Shown here one piece after another: positions 55,637 to 64,000 of a DNA stretch of 64,000 bases. Within the stretch, counting starts at the first letter, position 1. Each line of letters begins with the position of its first letter. The stretch comes from JBBROS01 sp965199595 (GTDB lineage: Bacteria; Pseudomonadota; Alphaproteobacteria; Acetobacterales; Acetobacteraceae), in NCBI GenBank assembly GCA_965199595.1, contig OZ241182.1:2852001-2916000 (forward strand), given 5' to 3'. The notes beneath the pieces were generated by a model. That model was not told where the DNA came from. It did not search any database and was given only the letters and a program-made list of their open reading frames with translations. A program made the position numbers and the translations under genes.

Positions 55637-55768
55637 CGCGCTGGCGAAAGCGTGACCGGTTGAGCAAGGAGTTGTTAACGTCCGTGCTGCAACTTGCTCT
55701 CGACCGCGCAAACATCACTGCGGCATCGACTGAACGCCAGAACGGCAAGACGGGACAAACATCATCCC

Positions 55769-55993
55769 ATGATCGCCAACTGGAACGCGCTTCCCGAGTC
55801 CCTGCAGCTTTATCTTGCCGAACAGGCTTTCCGCCAGGCCACCGAAACCATTGCTGGCCAGGCGGAAGTTCTGGCGGGGGAGTTTGAAGAGGGCACCCTC
55901 GCCGATCGCGGTGGTGCCGAGGCCCTGCGCCTGATGGCCGCAATCGTGCGCGCGATCGGGCCAGGGAGCACGCAACCCTCCGGATTCGCCTAG
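55769..55993 (+). CDS. Hypothetical small protein
   Basis: 74 residues: MIANWNALPESLQLYLAEQA then a helical middle with EVLAGEFEEGTLADRGGAEALRLM shortened here. Acidic and soluble; no family recognised. The long open upstream frame has no better start. Downstream lies a bidirectional hairpin. Modest support. Confidence 0.5.
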   Translation: MIANWNALPESLQLYLAEQAFRQATETIAGQAEVLAGEFEEGTLADRGGAEALRLMAAIVRAIGPGSTQPSGFA

Positions 55994-56010
55994 AACAAGC
56001 ACTCGGCCGC

Positions 56011-56055
56011 GGGGCTGAAGCAAAGCCGGCATATCGCCGGCTCTGCCTCAGCCCC
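56011..56055. terminator. Bidirectional hairpin between convergent genes
   Basis: Nested stem: GGGGCTGA/TCAGCCCC, GCA/TGC and AGCCGGC/GCCGGCT with two single mismatches and a five-base ATATC loop, 45 nt in total. It separates the hypothetical gene (ending 55993) from the 3' end of the DegP-like gene (56075). Without a T-run, it is a likely but unproven terminator. Confidence 0.65.
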
Positions 56056-56074
56056 TACGACCGTCTCGCGAGTG

Positions 56075-57523
56075 TCAGCCCTGAGCGTTCGGGGACACGG
56101 CGACGAAGCGCGCCTGGCCATCCCGCAGGATCCGCAGGGCCACCGCCTTGCCGTCCTTGGTGGCGCCACGAATGGCCGTGACCGCCTCGCCCGGCGCACC
56201 CACGGCCTTGCTGCCGACACCCACAACCAGGTCACCCTCACGCAACCCCGCCGCGGCGGCTGGCGAACCCGGCTGCACACCCGCAACCACCACGCCGCGC
56301 TGCTCGGCCGACAGCTCCAGCTGCTGACGCAACTCCGGCGAAAGCGGAGCCAGCGCGACCCCGATGGTGCCCTGGTGCTGGTCTGGGCTGTTGGCGTCCG
56401 CCACCTGCTTGTCATCAGGCATGGTGGAGACCTTCACGCTCAGCGTCTCGGCCTTGCCATCCCGCAACAGGCCGAACTCGGCGCTCTTGCCGGGCACGAT
56501 CTGCGACACCATCAGCGCCAGCTCGTGCGGGCTCGCCACCGGCTTGCCGTCGATGGACTGCAGCACGTCGCCGGGCTGCAGGCCGCTCCTGGCGGCCGGG
56601 CTGTCTGGCGCGACTGCGGCGACCAGGGCGCCCTTGGCATCCTGCTTCAGGCCCAGGCCCGGCGCGATGCCGGCGGTCACCGCCTGCGTCTCGACACCCA
56701 GGAAGCCGCGGGTCACATGGCCCGTGGTGCGCAACTGGCCCACAACGTCCTTCACCAGGCTGCTCGGGATCGCGAAGCCGATGCCGATGCTGCCGCCCGA
56801 GGGCGAGAGGATCGCGGTGTTCACGCCCACCACCCGGCCATCCTGCGTGAACAGCGGCCCGCCGGAGTTGCCCTGGTTGATCGCGGCATCCACTTGCAGG
56901 AACGCGTCATACGGCCCGGCGCCGATGTCACGCCCCCGTGCGGAGACGATGCCCGCCGTCACCGTGCCGCCCAGCCCGAACGGGTTGCCCACCGCCAGCA
57001 CCCACTGCCCGGCCCGCACCTGGTTCGAGTCACCCAGCAGCAGCGACGGCAGCGGATGTCCGGCATCCACCTTGATGACGGCAAGATCGGTCCGCGGGTC
57101 ACGGCCGATGATCTTGGCCGGCAGCTCCGTCCCGTCCGTCAGCGTGACGCTGACCTTGTCCGCATCCTTCACGACGTGGTTGTTGGTGACGATGGTGCCG
57201 TCGGGGTCGATCAGGAAGCCGGACCCGCGGGCCTGCCGCACCACGCCGGCCGGTGCCTCGCTCCCGCCCCCCATCGTCTCGCCCCGGCCCGCATGGGCGG
57301 TGCCGGCACGCTCCCGTACCGTCACGGAGACCACGGCCGGGCTCACCTGCGCGGCAAGGTCCGAGAAGTCCGGCAGGAGGTGCAGCGCGGCGCTGGGCTG
57401 GATGGGTGCCACGGTGGTCTCGGCCTGCGCATGCTGGATGGCATAGGCGCCGCCCAAGGATGTGCCACCCAGCAGAACGGCGATCAGACCGGCGCGTGCG
57501 ATACGCGGAACTCGTTGAAACAT
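56075..57523 (-). CDS. degP: Do/DegP-type periplasmic serine endoprotease
   Basis: 482 residues. Signal or anchor segment (ARAGLIAVLLGGTSLGGAYA), trypsin-like domain with catalytic His116 (NNHVV), Asp146 (TDLAV) and Ser220 (GNSGGP), then two PDZ domains (about 255-345 and 375-470; GLQPGDVLQSIDGKPV and AGLREGDLVVGV). HtrA/MucD-type quality-control protease degrading or refolding misfolded envelope proteins. GGAG lies before the ATG. Nearby stress-sigma sites were not evident. Confidence 0.93.
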   Translation of the reverse strand: MFQRVPRIARAGLIAVLLGGTSLGGAYAIQHAQAETTVAPIQPSAALHLLPDFSDLAAQVSPAVVSVTVRERAGTAHAGRGETMGGGSEAPAGVVRQARGSGFLIDPDGTIVTNNHVVKDADKVSVTLTDGTELPAKIIGRDPRTDLAVIKVDAGHPLPSLLLGDSNQVRAGQWVLAVGNPFGLGGTVTAGIVSARGRDIGAGPYDAFLQVDAAINQGNSGGPLFTQDGRVVGVNTAILSPSGGSIGIGFAIPSSLVKDVVGQLRTTGHVTRGFLGVETQAVTAGIAPGLGLKQDAKGALVAAVAPDSPAARSGLQPGDVLQSIDGKPVASPHELALMVSQIVPGKSAEFGLLRDGKAETLSVKVSTMPDDKQVADANSPDQHQGTIGVALAPLSPELRQQLELSAEQRGVVVAGVQPGSPAAAAGLREGDLVVGVGSKAVGAPGEAVTAIRGATKDGKAVALRILRDGQARFVAVSPNAQG

Positions 57524-57783
57524 CGTTTAACTCCCTGATGGACCCAGACGAGGCCAGCGGCTCCGTCGATGGATGCAACATAGGGGTGCCGAACCTACGG
57601 GACCGTGTCGGGGCCGTGACGTCCGCGTCATGAACGTCTTGACATTCTGCCTCCATGTATCCGGCCCGGCATCACGCCATCGCAACTATGATTGCGCGAC
57701 TCCCCTGCTCCCAGGTATCAGGTCGCCTGCGCCACCGTTCCTCGATCAGATCGCTGGACAGGTGCGCGGGACGGTTGGGGTCT

Positions 57784-57858
57784 GCCGGGTTAGCACAGTG
57801 GTAGTGCAGCGGTTTTGTAAACCGAAGGTCGCGGGTTCAAATCCTGCACCCGGCACCA
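57784..57858 (+). tRNA. tRNA-Thr(TGT)
   Basis: 75 nt with CCA. The acceptor GCCGGGT pairs with ACCCGGC. The anticodon stem GCGGT/ACCGA has a G-A mismatch at its outer pair. Its loop TTTGTAA gives anticodon TGT. T loop TTCAAAT. Confidence 0.94.
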
Positions 57859-57924
57859 GCCTCGCGCGGGCTCCTGGTCATCATCGCGCTGCTGTTTGCC
57901 CCGCCGTGGCGGGGCTGCCGCGGA

Positions 57925-58809
57925 TCAGTGCAGCTCCTGCAGCCGGGCCAGCAGGAAATCCCTGAACACCGCCACCCGCTTGCTGTTCCGCAGCTCCTCC
58001 GGATAGACGAAGAACACGTCGATCTTCGGCGCCTTCAGCTCCGGCAGCAGCTGTGTGAGGCCGGCGACCTCCTCCGTCATCCAGTCCGGCAGAACGCCGA
58101 TGCCCATGCCGGACCTGATTGCCAGCGCCATCGCCTGCAGCGAGTTCACCTCCAGCAGCGCCCGGCGCGGAGACCCGGCGCGTCGCCCGGCCTCTGCCAG
58201 CCAGTTGATGTCTGGCACCGGCGGATGATAATCGCCGAACAGGATGATCTTGTGGTCGTCCAGCTCCTCCGCCCGCGACGGCGTCCCGTTGGCCTTCAGG
58301 TACTCGGGCGAGGCGACGACGATCCACTGGATCTGCATCAGGTGCCGCTGCACCAGGTCCGGCTGCTTGGGGGGATGCATGCGGATCGCGACGTCCGCTT
58401 CGCGCATCGCCAGGTCCAGGTCGCCGTCATCCAGCAGCAGCGTCATGGTGACGTCGGGATATTGCGCCAGGAAGGCCTGCAGCCGCGGTGCCAACCAGGT
58501 GGAACCGAAGCCGACCGTGGTGGTGACCTTAATGCGGCCCGCCGGCTTCTCCTTGCTCTCCGTCAACAGCGCCTCGGTCATCGCCAGCTTGGCGAACACC
58601 TCGCGCACGGTGCGGTTCAGGCTTTCGCCCTGCTCCGTAAGGATCAGGCCGCGCGCATGGCGGTGGAACAGCGGCACTTGAAGGTTCTCCTCCAGCGCCG
58701 AGATCTGCCGCGACACGGCGGACTGGCTGAGGTTGAGGGTCTCACCCGCATGCGTGAAGCTGCCCGCTTCGGCCACTGCATGGAAAACCCGCAGCTTGTC
58801 CCAATCCAT
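57925..58809 (-). CDS. LysR-family transcriptional regulator
   Basis: 294 residues. N-terminal winged helix-turn-helix (DKLRVFHAVAEAGSFTHAGETLNLSQSAVSRQI, here in outline: LNLSQSAVSRQI at about 32-43) and a C-terminal periplasmic-binding-like effector domain with WLAPRLQAFLAQYPDV. Start at 58809 (MDWDKLRVF) is preferred over an upstream in-frame ATG. It lies 133 nt downstream of gor on the same strand. Typical LysR regulators bind the promoter of an adjacent or divergent gene; here the likely targets are gor and gabD or itself. Confidence 0.87.
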   Translation of the reverse strand: MDWDKLRVFHAVAEAGSFTHAGETLNLSQSAVSRQISALEENLQVPLFHRHARGLILTEQGESLNRTVREVFAKLAMTEALLTESKEKPAGRIKVTTTVGFGSTWLAPRLQAFLAQYPDVTMTLLLDDGDLDLAMREADVAIRMHPPKQPDLVQRHLMQIQWIVVASPEYLKANGTPSRAEELDDHKIILFGDYHPPVPDINWLAEAGRRAGSPRRALLEVNSLQAMALAIRSGMGIGVLPDWMTEEVAGLTQLLPELKAPKIDVFFVYPEELRNSKRVAVFRDFLLARLQELH

Positions 58810-58942
58810 ATCACGCCCGCCCTTGCTTGTGCTCCGGGCATAGCCCCCGCTTCGAGCCAACGCCTTGAGCCACCCGACTCGAGTCTCGCACGATGGCGCG
58901 AGAAGGTTAACCTGCAAAGGCCTGGCGTCGTCTTCCGTAAAA

Positions 58943-60322
58943 TTAAGCTGCCTCCCGCGCAGCCCCGGAAACGCGGGTGCGGGTGCGCAGCGTGACGAAC
59001 TCCTCGGCGCTGGTGGGATGGATGCCGATGGTGCGGTCGAAATCGGTCTTGGTCGCCCCCGCCGTCAGCGCGACGCCGATGCCCTGCATCATCTCCGCAA
59101 CGTCGTCGCCCAGCATGTGAACCCCCAGCACGCGCTGGGTGGCCGGGTCGACCAGCATCTTCATCAGCGTCTTGCCGGCCCGGCCCGACATGATGTGGCG
59201 CATGGGCGTGAACCTGGTCACATACACATCGACAGCGCCGTTGGCCGCGGCCTCCTCCTCCGTCAGGCCCACGGTGGCCAGCGGCGGGCTGCTGAACACC
59301 GCGGTCGCCACCGGGGCGAAGGACCAGTTGCGCGGCGGCGGCGGGCCGAACAGCCGGTCGGCCAGGTTATGGCCCTCCGCGATCGCCACGGGGGTGAGGT
59401 TCAGCTTGTTGGACACGTCGCCCAGCGCATAGATGTGCGGCTGGCTGGTCGCATGCCCGGCATCCACCGGCACGCTGCCATCGGCATCCAGCACGATGCC
59501 CGCCGCCTCCAGCCCCAGCCCGGCCGTGCGCGGCGTGCGGCCCACGGCAAAGAACACCAGGTCCGCCTCCAGCACGCCGCCACCGCTCAGCGTGACGCGC
59601 CGGGCTTCGCCTTCCGCCTCGATCTTGTGGATGGTCTGCTTCGGGTGCAGGCGCACGCCGGTCAGCGTCATCTGCTCCGCGAGCGCCTCCCGCAGCTCCT
59701 GGTCGAAGCCGCGCAACGGCAGCTCCTGGCGATACACCACGTCCACCGACGCCCCCAGCCCGTGCAGCAGCCCGGCAAATTCGATACCGATATAGCCGCC
59801 CCCCACCATCACCACCCGCTTCGGCAGCGCCGGCAGGTGGAATGCCTGGTCCGAGGTGATCCCGAGCGCATGCCCCTCGATCTCGGTATTGACCCGCGGG
59901 GTGCCGCCGGTCGCGATGACGATCCGCTCGGCGGTCACGGTCTTGCCACCTACGCTCAGCCTGTTCGGGCCGAGGAAGGAGGCGTGGGCGTCGAACATGG
60001 TGACGCCGGCGCCGCCCAGCATCCTGGCGTAGATGCCGTTCAGCCGGCTGATCTCCGCATCCTTGTGCGCCATCAGCCGGGCCCAGTCATGGGTGCCGGG
60101 CTGGGTGTTCCAGCCGAAGCCGTGCGAGTCCTCGGCCAGCCGGCCATATTCGCTGGCCTGCACCATGATCTTCTTCGGCACGCAGCCGACATTGACGCAG
60201 GTGCCGCCCCAATAGGTGTCCTCCGCGATGGCCACCCGGGCGCCGTGCCCGGCCGCGATCCGGGCGCAGCGCACGCCGCCCGAACCGCCGCCGATCACGA
60301 ACAGATCGAAATCATAGCTCAT
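58943..60322 (-). CDS. gor: Glutathione-disulfide reductase
   Basis: 459-residue class I flavoprotein. FAD motif GGGSGG at residues 11-16, redox-active disulfide Cys42/Cys47 (GGTCVNVGC), an NADP domain with VGGGYIGIEFAG, and the C-terminal GIHPTSAEEF that supplies the catalytic His. Reduces GSSG with NADPH in the cytoplasm. The ATG overlaps the gabD stop (ATGA), so both are cotranscribed. Confidence 0.93.
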   Translation of the reverse strand: MSYDFDLFVIGGGSGGVRCARIAAGHGARVAIAEDTYWGGTCVNVGCVPKKIMVQASEYGRLAEDSHGFGWNTQPGTHDWARLMAHKDAEISRLNGIYARMLGGAGVTMFDAHASFLGPNRLSVGGKTVTAERIVIATGGTPRVNTEIEGHALGITSDQAFHLPALPKRVVMVGGGYIGIEFAGLLHGLGASVDVVYRQELPLRGFDQELREALAEQMTLTGVRLHPKQTIHKIEAEGEARRVTLSGGGVLEADLVFFAVGRTPRTAGLGLEAAGIVLDADGSVPVDAGHATSQPHIYALGDVSNKLNLTPVAIAEGHNLADRLFGPPPPRNWSFAPVATAVFSSPPLATVGLTEEEAAANGAVDVYVTRFTPMRHIMSGRAGKTLMKMLVDPATQRVLGVHMLGDDVAEMMQGIGVALTAGATKTDFDRTIGIHPTSAEEFVTLRTRTRVSGAAREAA

Positions 60323-61797
60323 GCGCCAAGCCCGCCCAGCGCCACGTACTTGATCTCGAGATAGTCCTCGATCCCATACTTGCTGCCTTCACGCCCCAGC
60401 CCGCTGCTCTTGACCCCGCCGAAGGGTGCCACCTCGGTGCTGATGATACCTTCGTTGACCCCGACGATGCCGCTCTCCAACGCCTCGGCCACGCGGAAGA
60501 TGCGGCCGACATCGCGCGCATAGAAATACGCCGCCAGGCCGAACTCGGTGTCGTTGGCCATGCGGATCGCATCCGCCTCGGTGTGGAAGCGGAACAGCGG
60601 CGCGAGCGGACCGAACGTCTCCTCCTGCGCCACGATCGCATCCTCCGGCACATCCGCCAGCACCGTGGGGGCGAAGAAGTTGCCGCCCCGCCTGTCGCGC
60701 CTGCCGCCCGTCACCACCCGGGCGCCGCGCCCCACCGCATCGGCGATGTGCGCCTCCACCTTCGCCACCGCGGCGGCGTTGATCAGGGGCCCCTGCGTCA
60801 CGCCCTCCTCCATGCCGTCACCCACCTTCAGCGCCTCCACCGCCACCTTCAGCTTGGCGGTGAAGGCGTCGAACACGCCATCCTGCACCAAGATGCGGTT
60901 GGCGCAGACGCAGGTCTGCCCGGTGTTGCGATACTTGCTGGCCATGACGCCGATGACAGCGGCATCCAGGTCCGCATCGTCGAACACGATGAACGGTGCG
61001 TTGCCGCCCAGCTCCATGCTGGTCTTCTTGATGGTGGGCGCGCACTGGGCCAGCAGCTTGGCCCCCACCTCGGTGCTGCCGGTGAAGCTCAGCTTGCGCA
61101 CCGTCGGGTTCGCGGTCAGCTCGGCCCCGGTCTCCGCCGCCGGCCCGGTGATCACGTTGCACACGCCCGGCGGCATCCCGGCCCGCTCCGCCAGCACGCC
61201 GATCGCCAGGGCGGAGAACGGGGTCTGGCTGGCCGGGCGGATCACCCCGGTGCAGCCCGCCGCCCAGCCCGGCCCGGCCTTCCGCGTGATCATCGCCGCC
61301 GGGAAGTTCCACGGCGTGATGGCGGCGAACACGCCGATCGGCTCCTTGCTCACCAGGATGCGGCGGCCGGCCTGGGGTGCCGGGATGATGTCGCCGTACA
61401 CCCGCTTGCCCTCCTCGGCGAACCACTCGATGAAGCTGGCGGCATAGGCGATCTCGCCGCGGCTTTCCGCCAGCGGCTTGCCCTGCTCGGCGGTCATGAT
61501 CGCGGCCAGGTCTTCGGTATTCTCGATCATCAGGTTGAACAGCCGGCGCAGGATGGCGGCGCGCTCCTTGGCCAGCAGCTTGCGCCAGGCCGGGAAGGCG
61601 GCGCCGGCGGCCTCGATGGCCTGCCGGGTTTCGGCGGCGCCCAGCGCCGGGACGGTGCCGATCACGGCGCCGTTGGAGGGATTGCGCACCGTCAGCACGG
61701 CACCGTCCACGGCTTCAATCCACGTGCCGCCGATCAGGCAGGCCTGGCGGAACAGGGAGGGATCGCGCAGCGCGATCGGGGCGGTAGGGTTCAGCAT
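60319..61797 (-). CDS. gabD: NAD(P)-dependent succinate-semialdehyde dehydrogenase
   Basis: 492-residue aldehyde dehydrogenase. GSTEVG, general base Glu262 (MELGGNAPF) and catalytic Cys296 in GQTCVCANRI, the double-Cys pattern of GabD, are all present; GIISTEVAPFGGVK closes the enzyme. The conserved coenzyme-binding Lys in KPASQTP is Arg187 (IRPASQTP). The ATG at 61797 is used because GGAGAG lies before it; the frame is open further upstream. First gene of the gabD-gor unit. No GABA transaminase (gabT) is adjacent. Confidence 0.88.
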   Translation of the reverse strand: MLNPTAPIALRDPSLFRQACLIGGTWIEAVDGAVLTVRNPSNGAVIGTVPALGAAETRQAIEAAGAAFPAWRKLLAKERAAILRRLFNLMIENTEDLAAIMTAEQGKPLAESRGEIAYAASFIEWFAEEGKRVYGDIIPAPQAGRRILVSKEPIGVFAAITPWNFPAAMITRKAGPGWAAGCTGVIRPASQTPFSALAIGVLAERAGMPPGVCNVITGPAAETGAELTANPTVRKLSFTGSTEVGAKLLAQCAPTIKKTSMELGGNAPFIVFDDADLDAAVIGVMASKYRNTGQTCVCANRILVQDGVFDAFTAKLKVAVEALKVGDGMEEGVTQGPLINAAAVAKVEAHIADAVGRGARVVTGGRRDRRGGNFFAPTVLADVPEDAIVAQEETFGPLAPLFRFHTEADAIRMANDTEFGLAAYFYARDVGRIFRVAEALESGIVGVNEGIISTEVAPFGGVKSSGLGREGSKYGIEDYLEIKYVALGGLGA

Positions 61798-61864
61798 CGG
61801 GGTCTCTCCAATCCTTGGCGGCACAAGTCCTTGGCCGCACACATGGGCAGGATGCTCCAGGTTT

Positions 61865-62947
61865 TCACCGGTGATATGGCGACCGCAGCCGCCGCAGCGC
61901 CGCACCGCACCACTGCCGAAGCAGGATCGCAAACCCGGCCGGCCGCAGCGGGTTCGCCACCAGCACGCCGACGCGCTGCCGCCGGGCCGTGGTCCAGTGC
62001 TGCTTGTAGGGGTCGTCGCCACGGCCGAAATCCAGCTCCGTCACGCCCTCCTCGATCAGCGCGCGGATCATGTGCGCCGTCAGCAGCGTGCCGGGCGACA
62101 GGGCCTTGGCGGCATCGTCATGCGCCAGCTTCAGCACCGTGGCGATGCCCTGGGCGCCCATCCAATCAACGGTCCAGTACTGCGCCGCGATGGGTTGCAC
62201 GCCCTGCCACATCACACCCAGGCGCAAGCCTCCCTCGGCGGCCAGCCCCCGCAGCAGCACGCCGGTGAAGGCCGGAAAGGGCTCCGGCTCCTTCCAGCTG
62301 CGGCCATACACCGCCTCGTAGGCGGCAATCGCCCCGGGCAACCCGGTTGCGGAAGACACGATCTCGAACCGGATGGCGGCATCGCGCGCCGCCAGGCGGC
62401 CCTTGCGCCGGATGGTCTCGCGCAACGGACCCGGCCGGGCCGCCAGGTAGGCCGGCCAGTCCCGCCCCGCCAGCGGCTCGTGCCAGTTGCCGAACTGGTC
62501 GAACCGGCTGGTCCGCAGCCCGGCACGGCGCACGCCCTTGAGGAAGGGTTCAAGGCCGGGCCAAGCCGGATCGAGCGCGTCCAGCACCACATGCGGCCAG
62601 CGGCGCAGCTGACGGCCAAACGCCTGGCCCGCCGCCAGCGGATCGGCGGCAGGGGCCAGCAAGGGCTGGAACAGCACCGTATAGGGCGTGGTGAGGCTGC
62701 CCAGCCGCCCCTGGTCCAGCCGCATCGGCAACACGGCGAGCGGCCCGGCCGCACCGGACAGCGCCATGTAGCAGGCCCGCGCACCAGGAGGCAGCGCCGC
62801 CCGCTCCGTCGCTGCGAACCAGCCTCGCCGCGACTGCGCCCCCGGCCCGGCGGCGAACACCGCGTCCCACTCCGGCCCGAGCGCCTGCACCCGGTCAACC
62901 AGGGCGAGCGTCAGCCCCGCCACCGATAGGCGAACAGGCCGATCCAT
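61865..62947 (-). CDS. GNAT-family acyltransferase (BioF2/CelD-like, FemAB-related)
   Basis: 360-residue protein of the Acetyltransf_6 (BioF2-like) type. ETIRRKGRLAARD, GVLLRGLAAEGGLRLGVMW and the LDFGRGDDPYKQHWTT motif are typical. Relatives sit in exopolysaccharide and cellulose synthesis loci. It may acylate a sugar or peptide. The ATG at 62947 overlaps the upstream YdcF-like gene by 37 bp; a slightly later start is possible. Confidence 0.8.
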   Translation of the reverse strand: MDRPVRLSVAGLTLALVDRVQALGPEWDAVFAAGPGAQSRRGWFAATERAALPPGARACYMALSGAAGPLAVLPMRLDQGRLGSLTTPYTVLFQPLLAPAADPLAAGQAFGRQLRRWPHVVLDALDPAWPGLEPFLKGVRRAGLRTSRFDQFGNWHEPLAGRDWPAYLAARPGPLRETIRRKGRLAARDAAIRFEIVSSATGLPGAIAAYEAVYGRSWKEPEPFPAFTGVLLRGLAAEGGLRLGVMWQGVQPIAAQYWTVDWMGAQGIATVLKLAHDDAAKALSPGTLLTAHMIRALIEEGVTELDFGRGDDPYKQHWTTARRQRVGVLVANPLRPAGFAILLRQWCGAALRRLRSPYHR

Positions 62948-63621
62948 TCATGCAGCGCGAAATAGCTCCGCTGCCAGGCGCTGGCGCGCGGGATGAAGTC
63001 GAGGACCCGCCGGGTCGGCCAGGGGTCCAGCCGCACCGGCGCCGGCACCGCGTCGATCCCGGCGCGCGAGAAGGCGTAGAGCGAGCGCCGCATGTGCCAG
63101 GCATGGGTGACGAGATAGACCCGGTGCACCCCGGCCGCGCGCAGGATGGGCGCGCTGAACTGCGCGTTCTCCCAGGTGTTCTCCGACCGCGACTCGATCC
63201 ACTGCACCGGCACGCCGAAGTCCGAGGGCATCGACTTCCCCATCAGGGTGCCGACCGGCGGCGGCCCATTAACGATCCCGCCCGTCACCAGGACCGGCAG
63301 GCCGGTCCTGCGCTGCAGCGCCGCCCCGGCACGCTCCCGCTCCAGCGTCAGCGGCCCTATATCCAGCACGCCGGGCTCCGCCGTCAGCTCCACGTCGGCC
63401 GAGAGGATGACGATGGCCTCGGGTTCCGGCAGCGGCAGCACGGCGGCCGGGCCGAGCGAGGCGAGCAGCGACTGCGAGACATAGGGCGTGGACAGCAGCA
63501 CCGCCGGCACCAGGAACGCCGCGGCCATCCAGCGGCCAACCGGCGGTCCCAGCCGCCGGCCGACCCGGCGCGGAACCAGCAGGCACAGCAGCGCAAGCCA
63601 GACCAGGCTGGCCGGCGGCAT
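62911..63621 (-). CDS. YdcF/DUF218 membrane-associated protein
   Basis: 236 residues from ATG 63621. Two N-terminal hydrophobic segments precede a DUF218 domain: EAIVILSADVE, LPVLVTGGIV, ESRSENTWENA and VTHAWHMRRSLYAF. ElyC/SanA/YdcF relatives take part in envelope carrier-lipid homeostasis or vancomycin resistance. The frame is open further upstream, but no better start is evident. Coupled to the GNAT gene downstream. Confidence 0.82.
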   Translation of the reverse strand: MPPASLVWLALLCLLVPRRVGRRLGPPVGRWMAAAFLVPAVLLSTPYVSQSLLASLGPAAVLPLPEPEAIVILSADVELTAEPGVLDIGPLTLERERAGAALQRRTGLPVLVTGGIVNGPPPVGTLMGKSMPSDFGVPVQWIESRSENTWENAQFSAPILRAAGVHRVYLVTHAWHMRRSLYAFSRAGIDAVPAPVRLDPWPTRRVLDFIPRASAWQRSYFALHEWIGLFAYRWRG

Positions 63622-63776
63622 CAGCAGCTCGATAAGGATGGCTCGAAACGAATACAGGGCCGGCTCGCTGCGCAATGCCCGCCGACCCTGCCAGTGTTGC
63701 GCCGCCAGCGAAAGGGCGCGACGTTCCAGCCATCGTTGCGCCGTCCACGCAACACCACTCCGCCACGACGGGAACG

Positions 63777-64000
63777 ATGCTCGAAGTCCGCGCCAGCGTC
63801 CCGAACCTCGGCGACCCCGCCTTCGCCGCACAATGGTGCGCCCTCGCCGTCCACGCCTCCCCGTTCCTGTCCTGGGAATGGATCGGCTGCCTCGCCGAAC
63901 TCCGGTACCCCGATCCCGTGCTGATCACCTCCCGCAACGCCAGCGGCCCGGTGGGCCTGGCGCTGTTCAACCGACGGCGGGGCCGATGGGGCACCCGCCT
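63777..64000 (+). CDS. GNAT-family (BioF2/CelD-like) acyltransferase, 3'-truncated by window edge
   Basis: Open frame from ATG at 63777 (GGGAA at 63770-63774) to the window end, 74 residues seen. HASPFLSWEWIGCLAELRYP followed by LITSRNASGPVGLALFNRR (shown in two parts) resembles the N-terminal part of CelD/BioF2-type GNAT proteins. It diverges from the YdcF gene, and is a third GNAT gene in the window. Only the N-terminus is available, so the call is tentative. Confidence 0.6.
   Translation, partial: MLEVRASVPNLGDPAFAAQWCALAVHASPFLSWEWIGCLAELRYPDPVLITSRNASGPVGLALFNRRRGRWGTR

Overview
This window is high-GC DNA (about 70 % by eye), almost fully coding, with heavy use of GTG/TTG starts and many 4-bp ATGA/GTGA gene overlaps. 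NDUFA9- and NDUFA12-type complex I accessory proteins, a DUF2155 gene beside mlaD, a PimD-like acyl-CoA dehydrogenase and alphaproteobacterial-type tRNAs point to an alphaproteobacterium. My guess is Rhodospirillales, probably Acetobacteraceae, but there is no 16S gene to settle it. I see no CRISPR array, prophage or insertion sequence.

Layout. 1-3.3 kb: a surface-glycan block (WsaF-like glycosyltransferase, a methyltransferase/P-loop kinase fusion, a sulfotransferase-like protein). 3.4-4.2 kb: tRNA-Leu(CAG) and RNase D. 4.3-9.4 kb: a CoA-thioester operon (ADP-forming acyl-CoA ligase, two-subunit CoA-transferase, crotonase, EamA transporter). 9.7-13.6 kb: an orphan peptide-type ABC binding protein, an amidohydrolase and another EamA transporter. 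13.7-15.4 kb, minus strand: a 3-hydroxyisobutyryl-CoA hydrolase-like enzyme and a DUF883/holin-like membrane pair. 15.7-17.2 kb: a small membrane ORF coupled to an exosortase-A-type O-glycosylation ligase. 17.3-26.7 kb: housekeeping (FAD-linked dehydrogenase, NDUFA9-like, gltD-gltB, GST). 26.7-31 kb: entericidin-like lipoprotein, acyl-CoA dehydrogenase, lytic transglycosylase, AlkK-like ligase.

30.6-35.3 kb holds the most distinctive block: an MBL-fold protein that appears to have lost its second metal site, an aromatic-ring flavin hydroxylase, a 65-residue DUF2783 protein, fumarylacetoacetase and a racemase-family protein without catalytic cysteines, mostly joined by 4-bp overlaps. It resembles a 3-hydroxyphenylacetate-to-homogentisate (MhaAB-like) route with two extra proteins of unknown role.

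35.3-40.3 kb, mostly minus strand: sterol-desaturase/beta-propeller pair and a tightly overlapped NDUFA12-mlaD-orfX-DUF2155-otsB operon. 40.3-48.2 kb: an orphan NrdJ-C-terminus-like TSCPD protein, RidA, GNAT, MBL hydrolase/thioesterase, a DUF2075 helicase coupled to a secreted EEP nuclease, and a YdfG-like SDR. 48.2-57.9 kb: an Mfd-family helicase, three tRNAs (Thr-CGT, Tyr-GTA, Thr-TGT), a PEP-CTERM protein in an AT-richer pocket, RlmB, a hydratase and a DegP-type protease. 57.9-64 kb: LysR, gor, gabD, then GNAT and YdcF genes typical of envelope or exopolysaccharide neighbourhoods, running off the right edge.

How the parts connect: the O-glycosylation ligase, the PEP-CTERM protein, the FemAB/CelD-like GNAT proteins, YdcF and the left-edge glycosyltransferase all suggest exopolysaccharide or surface-protein glycosylation. 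The exosortase itself is not in the window. All functional calls rest on reading motifs by eye; no search was run.
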